Positions 1-12,270 of a DNA stretch of 64,000 bases are shown one piece after another (position 1 is the stretch's first letter; the number at the start of each line of letters is the position of its first letter). The DNA lies in the NCBI GenBank assembly GCA_903813345.2, contig CAIIXF020000003.1:12662931-12726930 (forward strand), read 5' to 3'. A program made the position numbers and the translations under genes. The DNA comes from Owenia fusiformis (taxonomy: Eukaryota; Annelida; Polychaeta; Sabellida; Oweniidae). Below the pieces are notes generated by a model. It saw only the letters and a program-made list of their open reading frames with translations, made no database searches and had not been told where the DNA came from.

Positions 1-1170
1 AATTAAATGTGGATTTAGCAATGGACTATATATTATTTCCTGAGGAAATATCTTAATATCTTAGATCTCATGAATACATAGAATGACATTTGGCCCAAGC
101 CATTTAAGAAAACCTACCCTTTATACTCGTTCGACTTCGCTTCTAAAGGGAGTTTCGTCTTAGTTTATATAGTTTATTTATAGTTAAGTTTATTTATTTA
201 TATTATTTATAGTGGCCAGTCTTACAATAATAAAAATATAAAAGCATCCCAATTCTCAAAAAGTCATTTAAAGATTATTACAGCAAACTTTACTTGGAGT
301 AGTTCCTTGAACTACTGTACAATCTCATCAGATGTTATCATGTTATCCTATTAAAAAACGTAATATTGAAATTTATTCTATTACGCTACACATTTTTATT
401 GCTTGCACCTGTTATTGTAGAAGAGACCATTAATCATTTCCATTAAATGTTCACTATCATACTTTACACAATTACATGTACACTTCTTATAAGATTTCAC
501 AAATCATTGTAAATACCATTATGTGGCACCTAATACTCCCTCTGGGGGTCATAGCCACTACAACCTGTAAATATGTTACATTGATTTTAATAAAAAAAAT
601 ATTAAAAAACCAATTAATTACAATTTTACCCAGCCCAGCTTGGGCTTATTGATCACCACATTAAAAAGTTGCGTACTTTTTGATTTTGACCCACTTATTA
701 TGTATACAAGTGTATTGTATTTTTGCTTGCTGCATTAAATGACAAGTATGCTTTCTTAACTTCGTTTAACAGAGATATTGACTTCAGTTGAGAAAGAATG
801 TATCTCTGGACTACATATACACTTTAAGGTACTATACTCCTAAATTGGATACTGTTAGTCTGAGATTGAAAAAATTGTGTTATGTTTAGTCCCTAGCCTC
901 TTACTGATAAAGACGTAATTGTGTTGTTACTGCAAAAATGTATATTTCTTCATAACAAAATGCCGTCTTTTGTATTTATCAAAATCCCTCATTCATGTTG
1001 ATTTTCAGAATATTGCTTGTGCCATCATTACATATGTATTCAACTTGTTATTAAGAATGTTTAAAGAACTTTTTGAAAAAAATGAGCCAGAGAAGTCAGA
1101 GATGTACCTTTTACTGACATATCATATACTTGTTTTATAAAATAGGGGACCCTGTATTCTTCCAAATCCA
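1..1170. other. AT-rich sequence without a recognisable gene
   Basis: I see no coding signature here. Around 630-655 the text 'cccagcccagcttgggctta' resembles the antisense LINE tail near 54150 (agccagccctacctgggctt), so part of this stretch may be an old LINE 3' end on the minus strand; this is weak. The open frame at 919-1140 is short, low in complexity and matches nothing I know. Confidence 0.4.
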
Positions 1171-1549
1171 TTTCTTTTGGCTTATGGGCCATGTAAACCA
1201 GCATAGAATATGCAAATTAGATAGATACATATATGTATACATACATATATCTATGTATTCATGCATATATATATTATATGCCAGTACAGAATATGCAAAT
1301 TAGATAGATACATACATTATTATATGTATTCATATATATGTATGATATATATACCAGCATGGAATATGTTAATTAGATAGACTAGATACATATATAGAAC
1401 TAGATACAGAACAATTTATTTATTAGTTGGCATAGCATATGTTAATTTAATAACAATAATTCATGATTATCTGAGATATCTATGAATATTCTTTAATTTA
1501 TGAGATATATGTGTATTGTATACATGTTATATATGTATGTATTTGTATA

Positions 1550-1905
1550 TATCTTCTAAGCTGGTCCCCAGTCCCCAGTTCCCAGTTTGAGATATCTATA
1601 TGCTATATATAATATGTATGTATTTGTATGTATCTTTTAAGAAGGTCCCCAGTCCCCAGTTCCCAGTTTGAGATATTTATATGCTATATATAATATGTAT
1701 GTATTTGTATGTATCTTTTTAAGAAGGTCCCCAGTCCCCAGTTCCCAGTTTGAGATATCTATGTTTGTATATATATGTATTTGTATGTATCTTATAAGAT
1801 GGTCCCCAGTCCCCAGTTCCCATTTTGAGATATCTATGTCATATGTATGTATGTATCTTCTAAGCTGGTCCCCAGTCCCCAGTTCCCAGTTTGAGATATC
1901 TATAT
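1550..1905. repeat. Minisatellite in left arm of the foldback element, 5 units
   Basis: Five copies of CCCCAGTCCCCAGTTCCCA followed by a GAGATATCTAT-like block occur near 1566, 1646, 1727, 1802 and 1868, with spacing of 66-82 bp. An open frame across 1668-1922 is a by-product of the repeat and not a gene. Confidence 0.9.
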
Positions 1906-1940
1906 GTAGGTATTTGTATTAAACATTGACAGAATATGAA

Positions 1941-2046
1941 ATGAATATAACATCGTAACAAAAAAGTACAATTGTAAATCTAATATTTACGTGTATTAAA
2001 CATTGACAGAATATGAAATTAATATTCACCTTTCCACAAAGTAAAG
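1941..2046. repeat. Short dispersed repeat, second copy at 5373-5440
   Basis: The block containing GTACAATTGTAAATCTAATA occurs here and again at about 5400-5425. The neighbouring TTCACCTTTCCACA is inverted at 5376-5390. Both copies are inside the 7.3-kb element. Function unknown. Confidence 0.6.
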
Positions 2047-2971
2047 AAAATCGATAATTTCCGGCGCGCTGATTGGTTGTATGCAAATTAGTCAAATCGA
2101 TGATGTCAATGCCTGAAAGTTTTGAAGAATTAGTACAGCCAGCATAGGAATATTTTGAATTAACTGCAATAAAAAGGATTCTATTTGCCCAATGCACTAA
2201 TTATTTTTAGTCAAATATGAAATATGGACGGGGCACTTTCATTCCGAATCTTATGTAATTTAATTTAATCATTTTTTTGACAGAGCTATTGTTTATTAAG
2301 ACTTCTCAGATCAGCCTCACATACCTGGGCTCACATGTCTCGTGTGATTGTAAACAAAAAATGTAAATTGAGAAGTTAAAAACGACTCGGTTAAATTATT
2401 TGATAGTGGTCATACAATATCCTGTTAAATGGTTATTATATCGTAGTAAGAAATTCCATCAGAAATTCACCATGAGTAACATTCGCACAAAGCGTTACCT
2501 TTTGATTCTTATTCGCCATCAGCGATGTCAATAATGATCAGCAATGTCAACATATCATCAATAAACATTGTATGATATACGCTCTTTCTCTGAAATCTTC
2601 CCAGTGATCATTATTCAAAACCGATCATCACATAACTAATTTATCCTATGAAAAGTGAGGTGTTACAAATGAAGTTTTCAGGACACCCTGCATATCCAGG
2701 TTTTTTTATTTAGCGTTCTCATTCTCATTATTTTCAAGAAATCCATCATCATTTTGGTTAAGAAAAATTATACGGTCTGTTGGATCTATTTTGACAGTTT
2801 TGCTTTAGCAAGATACTTTTACAAATTGACTGTTTCTACACTGAATAAAAACATTTTCCCGAGAATATTTGGATTGGGAGATACGCAGCGGGAAATATAC
2901 ATTGGAATATATATATGTTTACTTGGATGTGTTACAGGTATATATTACGGGATCTGTTTGAAGGTTTAAAA

Positions 2972-4785
2972 AAGGGAAGGAGCATCCACTTAATCAATCA
3001 AAAATTCGAGAAAATAGATGTGGGAATATTTGAGAGAACAGGAAAATCCGCCCACGGCCAAGAAAACAAAACTGGACATGAATATTCTAAAATATTTCCA
3101 CGATTGAACAATGTGAACCAGATGACCAAGATTGGTATGGGATAAACATATCCTATAGTCGGTTCAGGATATTGGGATTATCCTTGGCCAATATAATATA
3201 TTTTCCCTCTGGAAAGAAGGGAAGGAGCAGTATACTTCATTAACACGGGGTACCATCGAATAATTTTGGCAACGTACCGGAGAACGCGTTTTACTAAGAA
3301 ATGGCAATAATTTAGCACAATATATTTTTTAACTAGAGTTCTACTTTGATTTTGACAAAAGTAAGTATTCCATGCAATGGCTATTTCATTCATGAGTTTG
3401 TAGGAATTCTGTTGGAACCCAGTTCTGATCAAGTACGGAGTTATTGAAATCGGCGCAGTCGGACTTTACTCCGAAAGATGGTTTTTCGATTATTACTTTT
3501 TACAACATTTAAGTATAGACTTTTGAAAAAAGTACAGAATAGTCCTTATACTATTGAATAATTCTGTTATTTTTGATTCACACGACTCTGATTTGTTTAA
3601 TTAAAAAAAAGTTTTAAAAATATTACTTAGGAACGTAACCGGAGCTGGGAACGTAACCGGAGCAGATCAGTTGAATTATCGACCACATGACAAGTATTTA
3701 ACACACCTACGCTATATACAGTTCGTTGTACCCTAACTTTTTTTAATAATCTAGCATTTAAATGCTTTTATTTCCCCTGAAAAAGAGAAGTTGTCTTAGA
3801 AGTATAATACATGTATGTATAAACAGTATATATATACAAAATTAGTATAACAGAGTGGGTTCTAATAGTTCGTTGAACAAATACAATGGGTGAAATCAAA
3901 TGGAATTATTTGCTTACTACATTTAATCACTTCATTCTCCATACAATGATTGTTCTATGTTTGATAGCCTTTCTAAGGTAAGTGCACTTATGCATGGTAA
4001 ATACCAAATTTAATTTTTCACAATGGATAAATTTTTTTCTTTAAATAGAATGTAATAAATACGCATTCGAACAATCCCGTATGTTTTTAGATTAGTATAT
4101 GTGCTTTAAATCATATATTTTAATTTTTTGATTAAATAATTCAACTGATCTGCTCCGGTTACGTTCCCAGCTCCGGTTACGTTCCTAAGTAATATTTTTA
4201 AAACTTTTTTTTTAATTAAACAAATCAGAGTCGTGTGAATCAGAAATAACAGAATTATTCAAAAGTATAAAGACTATTCTGTACTTTTTTCAAAAGTCTA
4301 TACTTAAATGTTGTGAAAAGTTAAATTCGAAAAACCATCTTTCGGAGTAAAGTCCGTCTGCGCCGATTTCAATAACTTCGTACTTGATCAGAACTGGGTT
4401 CCAACAGAATTCCTACAAACTCATGAATGAAATAGTTATTGCATGGAATACTTACTTTTGTCAAAATCAAAATAGAACTCTAGTTAAAAAATATATTGTG
4501 CTAAATTATTGCCATTTCTTAGTAAAATGTCGTTCTCCGGTACGTTGCCAAAATTATTCGATGGTACCCCGTGATTAATCAAAGATTTGAACAGGAAAAG
4601 AAACAAGAATACAAAAATGGACTTTTAAAATAATTCTACGGTTGGTTGCAGAGTTTCTGAACTTTGGCCAATTGAACAATGTGATTGGTATGGGATAAAC
4701 AAATCATCCTATAGTCGGTTCAGGATATTTGGATTATCCCTTGGCCGATATAATATATCTGCCAGAGGGCCGTAATATCCTGAAC
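2972..4785. repeat. Degenerate tandem duplication of about 240 bp, split by an insertion
   Basis: A unit running from GGGAAGGAGCA (about 2975) through CCTATAGTCGGTTCAGGATA (about 3151) to about 3210 is followed by a second diverged unit. That second unit starts at about 3220 and resumes after the inserted palindromic element at about 4579 (second CCTATAGTCGGTTCAGGATA near 4711), ending near 4785. The duplication therefore predates the insertion at 3244-4573. Confidence 0.6.
3239..4578. mobile_element. Palindromic DNA element, CAC...GTG ends, 5-bp duplication ATTAA
   Basis: The element (3244-4573) begins CACGGGGTACCATCG and ends with its reverse complement. Arms of about 435 bp (3244-3678 and 4136-4573) surround a spacer of about 457 bp. 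ATTAA lies immediately outside both ends. GGAACGTAACCGGAGC-type motifs occur in tandem at the inner end of each arm. Small open frames in the arms mirror each other and are not genes. CAC termini with 5-bp duplications are typical of Transib and RAG-like elements, but the rest of the terminus does not match the CACWATG consensus, so family is inferred only. Confidence 0.75.
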
Positions 4786-5794
4786 CTCATATAGGATAAT
4801 CTCTATATATCCCGATATTTTCAAGTATAGTATTTTCAAGATATGATCTGATATGACTTGCAGAAATAAATAGGAAGTAATCGTTTAGTTGATTGAATCA
4901 TGGAAGTAGTGAAGTCAATGACTTAATGAATTAGAGCAAATGTTTTTCATTTGAACAGGTCATTCATCAACTGAAGATTAACTTAAAATAGATTGTCTAT
5001 CTATATATTTATATGCATGAGAGACATGTTATAATGTTAGTGAACTAATGATTATGATAATTTCACCTGTTCACATCCAGTTCCTATCATGATTGAAAAC
5101 TGACCGGAGTAATTTTCTTCAAAATTATTTACTCATTATGAACAGAAATTTAATATTTCAATCGCTTAGAAGGCGTAAATAGATGCCAATTTGACTTTCA
5201 ATAAAAATCCATCAATAATTTACTGATTACTTGCACATTTGAAGAGGTAAAATTAACAGCAATCAACCGAGGATTTACATGTAAACTCAATTGCATTTGT
5301 TTTTCGCGGGAAAAAGTTTCTCTCATTGACGTAACAGATTTCTAAGCAGCTCATTATAATATTTATGAGCTGACTGTGGAAAGGTGAATAACATTGTAAC
5401 AAAAATGTACAATTGTAAATCTAATATTTATGTATTTAACAATTGTCTTCAAATATCAAGGTAAAATAAACAAAATGTTATCTGAGTAGTATTACTCCAG
5501 TATATTGCATGTTTAAGTTATCTAATATTTATGAGCATTTTAAAACCTATTTTTTGGCATACAGCATCAATCAATTTGTACAGATTTTTATTCTTCTGTT
5601 TTGGTATGAGCTGCTAGTTCATAATGAAGGTGTTATATTTTTTCTCTATCTGATCTAATACTGGCCACATGAGCACACCAGGTAGATATCAGTTACACAA
5701 ACTTTAGAGCAACGTTTAACATTAAACTTGTATATTTAAGTTCACTGAGTTACCCTATATGTGGAAATAAAAGACATTAGCGCAACCAGCAGAC

Positions 5795-5912
5795 CAGGGG
5801 GGGGGTCGTGATCGCCAAATTTTTGCTATTAGCTAGAAGCTTCAAACAAAATGCAATTTAAAGCTCTTATTTTTATTGGTCATCGCCCCTACCTCCTGGC
5901 TACGCCTATGAT
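5795..5912. repeat. Fragment of the 'gcgtagccagga' dispersed element
   Basis: The block runs from a G-run through AGCTAGAAGCTTCAAA to CCTGGCTACGCCTATGA. The same order of motifs recurs at 32350-32480, inverted at 32726-32890, and in altered form at 43190-43402. It is a common interspersed repeat in this genome. Confidence 0.7.
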
Positions 5913-5914
5913 AG

Positions 5915-6265
5915 GTATATATCAGGGGCGGATCTGGAAACCAACAAGGGGGGGGGCCCAAATTTCTGAGCTGATAAAAAAAACTTCCGCGCTTGCGCGG
6001 AAAAAAATTTTGGGCCCCTAAAACCAAAATGTGGGCCCAAATTTTGAAATATTGAGGCCCATTTTCTTCAAAATTTGGCCTAAAATTAAAAAATAAGGCC
6101 TTAGAAGGCCCATTTATGACCAAAAAGGCCCACTTTTTGGGGCAACAAGGCCTTTTTAGGCTCAAAATTTTTTATGGGCCCAATTTTTTTTTCCTGGGCC
6201 CACCCGAGGGGGGGGGGGGGCCCGGGCCCCTGGGCCCCCCCCCCCCAGATCCGCCAGTGTATATA
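5915..6265. mobile_element. hAT-like MITE with G/C-rich inverted ends
   Basis: Left end CAGGGGCGGATCTGG (from 5923) and right end CCAGATCCGCCAGT (to about 6257) are inverted copies. Flanking GTATATAT and GTATATAG match at 7 of 8 positions, as expected for an hAT 8-bp duplication. The interior is rich in GGGCCCAAATTTT motifs and homopolymer G and C runs. An antisense open frame (5842-6165) is repeat-derived. A related fragment is present near 26690-26735 (aataaggcccatatttag). Confidence 0.75.
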
Positions 6266-7420
6266 GGTCAAAAATGGTAAGCGGCAATGGTCATAGTATG
6301 TCTAAAAATATAAGTGATTCCAATGTAGATATTTTATACTTCATATTTCATTATAGAAATTTTAACTTTACTCCAGACTTGACAGAACTTTAACTTTAAA
6401 GAACTCTTTAAAATTGTCTTTGAATTATACATTGAATCAGCCTGAAACCTATCTTCTAGAGGAAAACAGTTAATCCAGTCAAGACTACAGTAATGAGACA
6501 AACCCATAACTTACATAACTTAAATAATCTGTCTCCAGATTGGAAAAGAATTATACAGTTATATGAAGCACTATAAAGCTGATAAACTGTTAGTTATCCA
6601 AACATATGACGTGTCTTCTTAAGATGGATCATTTTATGTCTTATCTTGATACTGATTTTAAATAGAGAGTCAATTTCAGAAGCATTCAGTCTAATGTATT
6701 TCAATGTATTATGAATTCTCTACCTTTTCAATATATTGAAGCAAAATTGGAAAAAAGTAAAACAAACCCCCCAAAAATAGATAAAAATCAAGATAAACCT
6801 TTTATTTGATCAACAAGATACTTTTTTTAAATCAACCAAAATTTCCTTTGTACAATTACAATATTGAGAGACTTAAACATGTTGTGTATATGTCGTTTTT
6901 TTCAAAACAGGTTCGGAAAGATGTTTCATTTCATTCTGAGCATATGATACCAGAAGCAAAAGAAGTGTTTGATGTGTTTTCTAAAACAATATCGAGAAAA
7001 GTATATCCATTTTTTCAAATTATATGTATATTGTTACCATTCAAAAGATGACCATTAAATTGACAATATGAAATTTTTAGAAATTTTTGATGACTGATTT
7101 AAGAGAAAAGTGTGTTAAAAAAGTTCACCATATCAATACCAATCCTTTACAGGTTCCCCTAAATATCCAGGATGTCAACTCTTCAGTCTATATGGAAAGG
7201 TTAAACTTGTGACTAGGATAACAAAAAGGTCAATCTTTCTAATTTTCACATATTTTGTTATATATCAGATAGACATTGAAGTTCTGCCTAAATAAAATCT
7301 GGCTGTTCTTGGATTTTAAAGTGTTATGTAACGATGATAACTTAATGACTATTAGATGACTCTTCCACCTACACCAGTCCAGTCTATACCATTAAACATG
7401 TAATAAGAGAAGTTAATATA

Positions 7421-7580
7421 CAGGGTGGTCCAAAAAAGTGAACCCCTGCAACAGGCTATATTTTCCTTAATACTTGCATGAATAGACTCATATTATCACA
7501 TGTTGTAGAAAAAGGTCTAAAATTTTAAATTTTGGTTGATGCCATAATTTATTCTCTGTCTTAAATTTTGAAGAAATCGC
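7421..7580. mobile_element. Solo Tc1/mariner-type terminal fragment
   Basis: TACAGGGTGGTCCAAAAAAG at 7421 has the same start as the mariner-type elements at 56571 and 45464. The following sequence (aaaggtctaa ... gatgccataatttattctct, about 7511-7560) recurs at about 22199-22245. No opposite end is seen nearby. Confidence 0.55.
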
Positions 7581-7711
7581 ATCTAAATGAGGTTTTATAT
7601 AGGATTCATCCTCAGTGTGTATTGCTATCAACTCATAAAAGAGAATGGATCAAGATGAATCTTGAATGATTAAAATTTACTTTAAAATAGTTTACGTACT
7701 TTAACATAGAG

Positions 7712-8170
7712 ATCTCGAAATGGGAACTGGGGACTGGGGACCAGCTTAGAAGATACATACAAATACATATATACACAAACATAGATATCTCAAACTGGGA
7801 ACTGGGGACTGGGGACCTTCTTAAAAGATACATACAGATACATACATACATATATATAGCATATAGATATCTCAAACTGGGAACTGGGGACTGGGGACCA
7901 GCTTAGAAGATACATACAAATACATACATATTATATATAACAATATAGATATCTCAAACTGGGAATTGGGGACTGGGGACCAGCTTAAAAGATACATACA
8001 AATACATACACACATATTATATATAGCATATAGATATCTCAAACTGGGAACTGGGGACTGGGGACCTTCTTAAAAGATACATACAAATACATACATATTA
8101 TATATAGCAATATAGATATCTCAAACTGGGAACTGGGGACTGGGGACCAGCTTAGAAGATATATACAAAT
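7712..8170. repeat. Minisatellite in right arm of the foldback element, 6 units
   Basis: The motif CTGGGAACTGGGGACTGGGG (or a close variant) occurs near 7718, 7795, 7876, 7957, 8045 and 8127. It is the reverse complement of the left-arm array but has one extra unit. The open frame at 7633-7875 (-) is a by-product. Confidence 0.9.
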
Positions 8171-8468
8171 ACATACATATATAACATGTATACAATACAC
8201 ACATATCTCATAAATTAAAGCATATGCATAGATATCTCAATGTAGGATATTCATGAATTATTGTTATTTAATTAACATATTCTCTGCCAACTAATAAATT
8301 AATTGTTATGTATCTACTGTAGTTCTATATATGTATCTAGTCTATCTTATTAACATATTCCATGCTTGTATATATATCATACATATATATAAATACATAT
8401 AATAATGTATGTGTCTATCTAATTTGCATATTCTGTGCTGGTTTACATGGCCCATAAGCCTTTCTTTT

Positions 8469-8683
8469 AGATGTTCTGGAGAAGTAACGACAGTAACTAA
8501 TGTAAACGATTTTAACTTCATGAAAACCCACCAAGGTAATCGGTTTCTCCTTGAATGTTCAAGTGAATGCTTAAATGCGCAGTCTCCTGTTTTTAAGTTA
8601 ATTTTCTCGACGGATTGTTCTCAATTGGCGTGACCCTGCCATCTTCTCCTTTCCGTTTCAGTCATAAATAATTAATAAGTCGT
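8469..8683. other. Unassigned sequence right of the foldback element
   Basis: A 74-codon open frame (8409-8633, +) crosses the element boundary and has no recognisable domain. I do not support it as a gene. Confidence 0.3.
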
Positions 8684-8815
8684 CTAGGGGATGAGTTGTC
8701 CAGGGGATGAGTTGTCCAGGGAATGAGTTGTCCAGGGGATGAGTTGTCCAGGGGATGAGTTGTCTAGGGGATGAGTTGTCCAGGGGATGAGTTGTCTAGG
8801 GGATGAGTTGTCCGG
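8684..8815. repeat. 16-bp tandem array, 8 copies
   Basis: Eight copies of GGGGATGAGTTGTCCA spaced exactly 16 bp apart, with C/T variation (gtcca or gtcta) and one G-to-A change. An isolated GGGATGAGTTGTCT is found near 53023. Confidence 0.95.
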
Positions 8816-9675
8816 TTACCGACAGATCGATGCATGATTTATTTTGTATTTGACGTTGATCCTGAAAATGAGTTTCTTGCAAAAATGTGTAATTCAGTTT
8901 ATACTTTTGTTCACCGTGATCTTTCTGGGTACCGTCGGATTTGCCCAGTGATCTATGAAATCATGATTAAACTTGATTATAAAGTGATTGGAAAAAAACA
9001 TAAACGAGATAATTTGACATAGTGAAGATGAATAGACCTCCTAATGGCCCGCTTAATTTATTTCTTATTCAATATTTTTATAAACTTGATTGACCCTGCT
9101 ATCTCAGACACCATTTATCAGAAACCACCAAAATTCGATTATCTGATGAATGCTTTTTCTTGCCACTGCCAAATGTGATGACATATGTTACAGTCTTCAA
9201 CTTTTTGTGTGCGGTGTTCGCCCTTGGGAGTCTGTTACAAATGGCAGGTGGTGACGCATGTTATGCCTTGTTTTCCTGCCTTGTTAGTTGCCAACGTTGT
9301 TACGATTACGTACCAACACGAATAAATACATAGATGCGCAATATTTTGCTGCATAAGGGACTAAATATGACTTTAATGTGAATATTCATATATTTGACAG
9401 CCATTTTAAATGAACATTGTTCCCTACCAATACTAATCTAAAAGTTTAATTCAAAACAATAAAAAATCTATTTGAACGCATTTGTTTAATATATTGATAT
9501 ACGTACGAATGACCTGGTTGATAAATTTTCCTAAAATAACACTTATTCCTGAGTGTGGATGAGGATTTTCCAAATGAAATTGACGCAGCTTTTTGTTCTA
9601 CGTTTAATGGTTCCGGACGGATATTAATGTGTCGATAGATAAACAAGAAGTATTCATCAAAATGTGATTCAGAAG
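8816..9675. other. Sequence without a supported gene
   Basis: Two open frames of 62-66 codons (8834-9022 + and 9446-9646 -) lack any recognisable domain or splice context. I see no repeat structure here. Confidence 0.3.
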
Positions 9676-11650
9676 TAGATGAACAGACATATTGTGTTCA
9701 CTATTGCATTTATTGTTACATTATGGCAGGACACAACAGACATATTGTGTTCACTATTGCATTTATTGTTGCATTATGGCAGGACACAACAGACATATTG
9801 ACGAGTCGCAAAAAGGTCGCGCACGCATTGTTACACATTTAGTGGCGTAATCCAGAGGATCCTCGCTTTTAACATGATAGAATGTGACGTTTTTGAGAAA
9901 AATGTACACAAATGAAAATCCTTTCGTCGTCCACATTTACCTCTATATCTCAAAACAGCATCATAAAACACGAATCAATTAATATTTTAGGTGAAATAAA
10001 TATACGTGTTGCTGTGCTTGAAAATAGGCGAATGGCGTAAATTAGCCCTATTTTAATGAATTTTGAAAACCTTTCGTCCTCTACTTTTCCACATACAACA
10101 GAAAACACATACTTTTGCGAACAAAATCAACTATTTATTAATAAACTAGAGTTTAAGAGCAAAATAATCATGTATGATTTATTAAAAATTGATCTCGTAT
10201 TTTTTGTTTAATGTACACCTGAAAAGTTGAAGGTAACAAAAAATGAGCAAAAAAGGTCGCTGTCAACACATTCTATTTTTTAAACTCTATGACGTCACGA
10301 TATGGGACGCTTACTAAAATTCATCTTTTGAAATAAAACTTCTATCTTCCTTTATCAAGACGAAAAATAAGTATAATAGTCATATATTGTTTGAGTTATG
10401 AGCTTTTAAAGACGAAAAATAATTCAAAATGTAACGTGTAAACAGGGGATATTTGCCAGATGTTTTGGTAAAAAACTCTTTTTTAAAAAAGAACGCGCAA
10501 GAATTGTGAACGGAGTGTAGTTGATCTAAAAAGTTCATCGAAACAGCTTTAAAATGATATATAACTTTAATTAGAATATTATCTTATAATCCGGGGAATC
10601 AAAGTTACATTCACGCGATACCCTTAAAAAACAAATGCGCCACCTTTTTGCGACACGTCATTGTGTTCACTATTACATTTATTGTTGTATTATGGCAGGA
10701 CACAACATACATCGTTTGTTCACCATTGCATTTATTATTGCATTATGGCAGAATACAACAGACATATTGTGTTCACTATTGCATTTATTGTTGCATTATG
10801 GCAGGATGCAACATACATATTGTGTTCACTATTGCATTTATTGTTGCATTATGGCAGGATGCAACATACATATTGTGTTCACTATTGCATTTATTGTTGC
10901 ATTATGGCAGGATACAACTGACATATTGTGTTGCATTTATTGTTGCATTATGGCACGATACAACAGACATATATATTGTGTTCACTATTGCATTTATTGT
11001 TGTATTATGGCAGAATACAACAGACATATTGTGTTCAGTATTGCATTTATTGTTGTATTATGGCAGGATACAACAGGCATATTGTGTTCACTATTGCATT
11101 TATTGTTGAATTATGGCAGGACACAACAGACATATTGTGTTCACTATTGCATTTATTGTTGCATTATGGCAGAAGACAACAGACATATTGTGTTCAGTAT
11201 TGCATTTATTGTTGCATCATGGCAGGATACAACAGACATATTGTGTTCAGTATTGCATTTATTGTTGCATTATGGCACGATACAACAGACATATATATTG
11301 TGTTCACTATTGCATTTATTGTTGTATTATGGCAGAAGACAACAGACATATTGTGTTCAGTATTGCATTTATTGTTGCATTATGGCAGGATACAACATAC
11401 ATATATATTGTGTTCACTATTGCATTTATTGTTGCATTATGGCAGAAGACAACAGACATATTGTGTTCAGTATTGCATTTATTGTTGCATTATGGCACGA
11501 TACAACAGACATATATATTGTGTTCACTATTGCATTTATTGTTGTATTATGGCAGAATACAACAGACATATTGTGTTCAGTATTGCATTTATTGTTGCAT
11601 CATGGCAGGATACAACAGACATATTGTGTTCACTATTGCATTTATTGTTT
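9676..11650. repeat. 54-bp minisatellite, about 20 units, interrupted at 9800-10659
   Basis: Units read ATTGTGTTCACTATTGCATT, then tattgttgcattatggcagg, then atacaacagacat. About two units precede and about 18 follow the insertion. The basic period is 54 bp (18 codons), so several plus frames stay open for long distances (up to 361 codons, 10635-11720). Units carrying an extra 'atat' shift the period by four bases. Higher-order similarity is visible: the cacgatacaac / gaatacaac / ggatacaac order recurs. All frames here are artefacts of the repeat and not proteins. Confidence 0.95.
9797..10662. mobile_element. 860-bp non-autonomous DNA transposon inserted in the minisatellite
   Basis: Ends are inverted: GACGAGTCGCAAAAAGGT (from 9800) and ACCTTTTTGCGACACGTC (to 10659). 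ATT lies at 9797-9799 and 10660-10662. Removing the element plus one ATT restores the repeat text catattgtgttc exactly, which fixes the boundaries and a 3-bp duplication. No transposase frame is present. Superfamily is uncertain; 3-bp duplications occur in Harbinger, CACTA and Chapaev3-type elements. Confidence 0.85.
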
Positions 11651-11663
11651 ACTTTTACACTCG

Positions 11664-11870
11664 CTGTTACACAGAATGTGTCATACATTCACGGTTGTGA
11701 GGTATTTTGGATACGGGTGAGTATGCCATACTCACCTACATATACAGTATATGGCACATTCCGCTAGTGAGTATGGCATATTCTGCAGTGGGTGCAATAC
11801 ATTGATTTCAGTGAATACCCAATACTCACTGCGGAATATGTCATATTCACTTTTGGAATATGCCATCACA
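11664..11870. repeat. Left arm of an inverted repeat rich in GAGTATGGCATATTC motifs
   Basis: This segment aligns with the reverse complement of 15605-15815, including GGTTGTG, ggtatttt, gatacg, the GAGTATGCCATACTCACC block and ACATTGATTTCAGTGAATA. It carries many copies of the near-palindrome GAATATGCCATA. It may be one end of a 4.15-kb composite element. Confidence 0.65.
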
Positions 11871-11872
11871 GG

Positions 11873-12270
11873 CAAATTACATCGGACCCCGTACAAGCCC
11901 GTATGTGTGTACGGAGCTCGTTGAGTCAACGGGCCCTGTACAAATTTCGTACGGGACTCGTTATTGCTTGTAATTTTTGGAGCCTCGTAAGAGCTTGTAA
12001 TCACAAGGCCCGCAATAGCTCGTAATTTTCGACCGCCGTACTTGACCGTACGTTGCCCGTAGCGAGCCCGTAATAAATCGTTATTTTCGATCCCCGTACT
12101 TGCTTGCACGGTGATTGTTACGAGGCCCGTAATAGGTCGTAATTTTCGAGCCTTGTACTTGCCTGTGCTATGCCCGTAACAAGGCCCGTAATGGCTCGTA
12201 TATTTCGAGCACTGTACTTGCCCGTATGGGGCTCGTAACGAAGCTCGTAATTGCTCGTTTATTTTTATGA
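11873..12270. repeat. Degenerate G/C-richer array of CGTAATTTTCGAG / CCCGTACTTGCCCGTA units
   Basis: About six diverged units of roughly 55-60 bp carry TCGTAATTTTCGAGCC, CCGTACTTGCCCGTA and GGCCCGTAA. The block begins with CAAATTACATCGG (11873-11885), which is inverted as CCGATGTAATTTG at 13560-13572. It may thus be the subterminal repeat of a roughly 850-bp element later split by the 12702-13551 palindrome. The open frame at 11732-12274 (-) is a by-product. Confidence 0.6.

Larger units (their letters stand above)
1171..8468. mobile_element. 7.3-kb foldback DNA element with minisatellite-bearing inverted ends
   Basis: The element (1179-8460) starts GGCTTATGGGCCATGTAAAC and ends with the reverse complement. 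The inverted ends are about 740 bp each (1179 to about 1910, and about 7712 to 8460). TTTCTTTT is found at both 1171-1178 and 8461-8468, giving an apparent 8-bp target-site duplication. Each arm contains a tandem array of a roughly 75-80-bp unit carrying CCCCAGTCCCCAGTTCCCAG, with five copies on the left and six on the right. Long inverted ends with internal arrays are known from foldback and Galileo-type elements; an 8-bp duplication fits hAT or P families. No transposase frame is visible in the interior, so it looks non-autonomous or badly decayed. The target is low in complexity, which weakens the duplication slightly. Confidence 0.8.

Noticed and set aside
1179-8460. Polinton or LTR-type virus-like element as the explanation for the 7.3-kb unit
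   Set aside because: No capsid, polymerase, integrase or protease-like frame is visible, the flank is 8 bp and the long ends are inverted minisatellites.
8684-8815. CRISPR-like array
   Set aside because: Units are contiguous 16-mers without spacers, in a eukaryotic genome.
10635-11767. Long open frames (up to 361 codons) in three plus frames
   Set aside because: They follow the 54-bp repeat in every frame and have no start, splice or domain evidence; the period being a multiple of three explains them.
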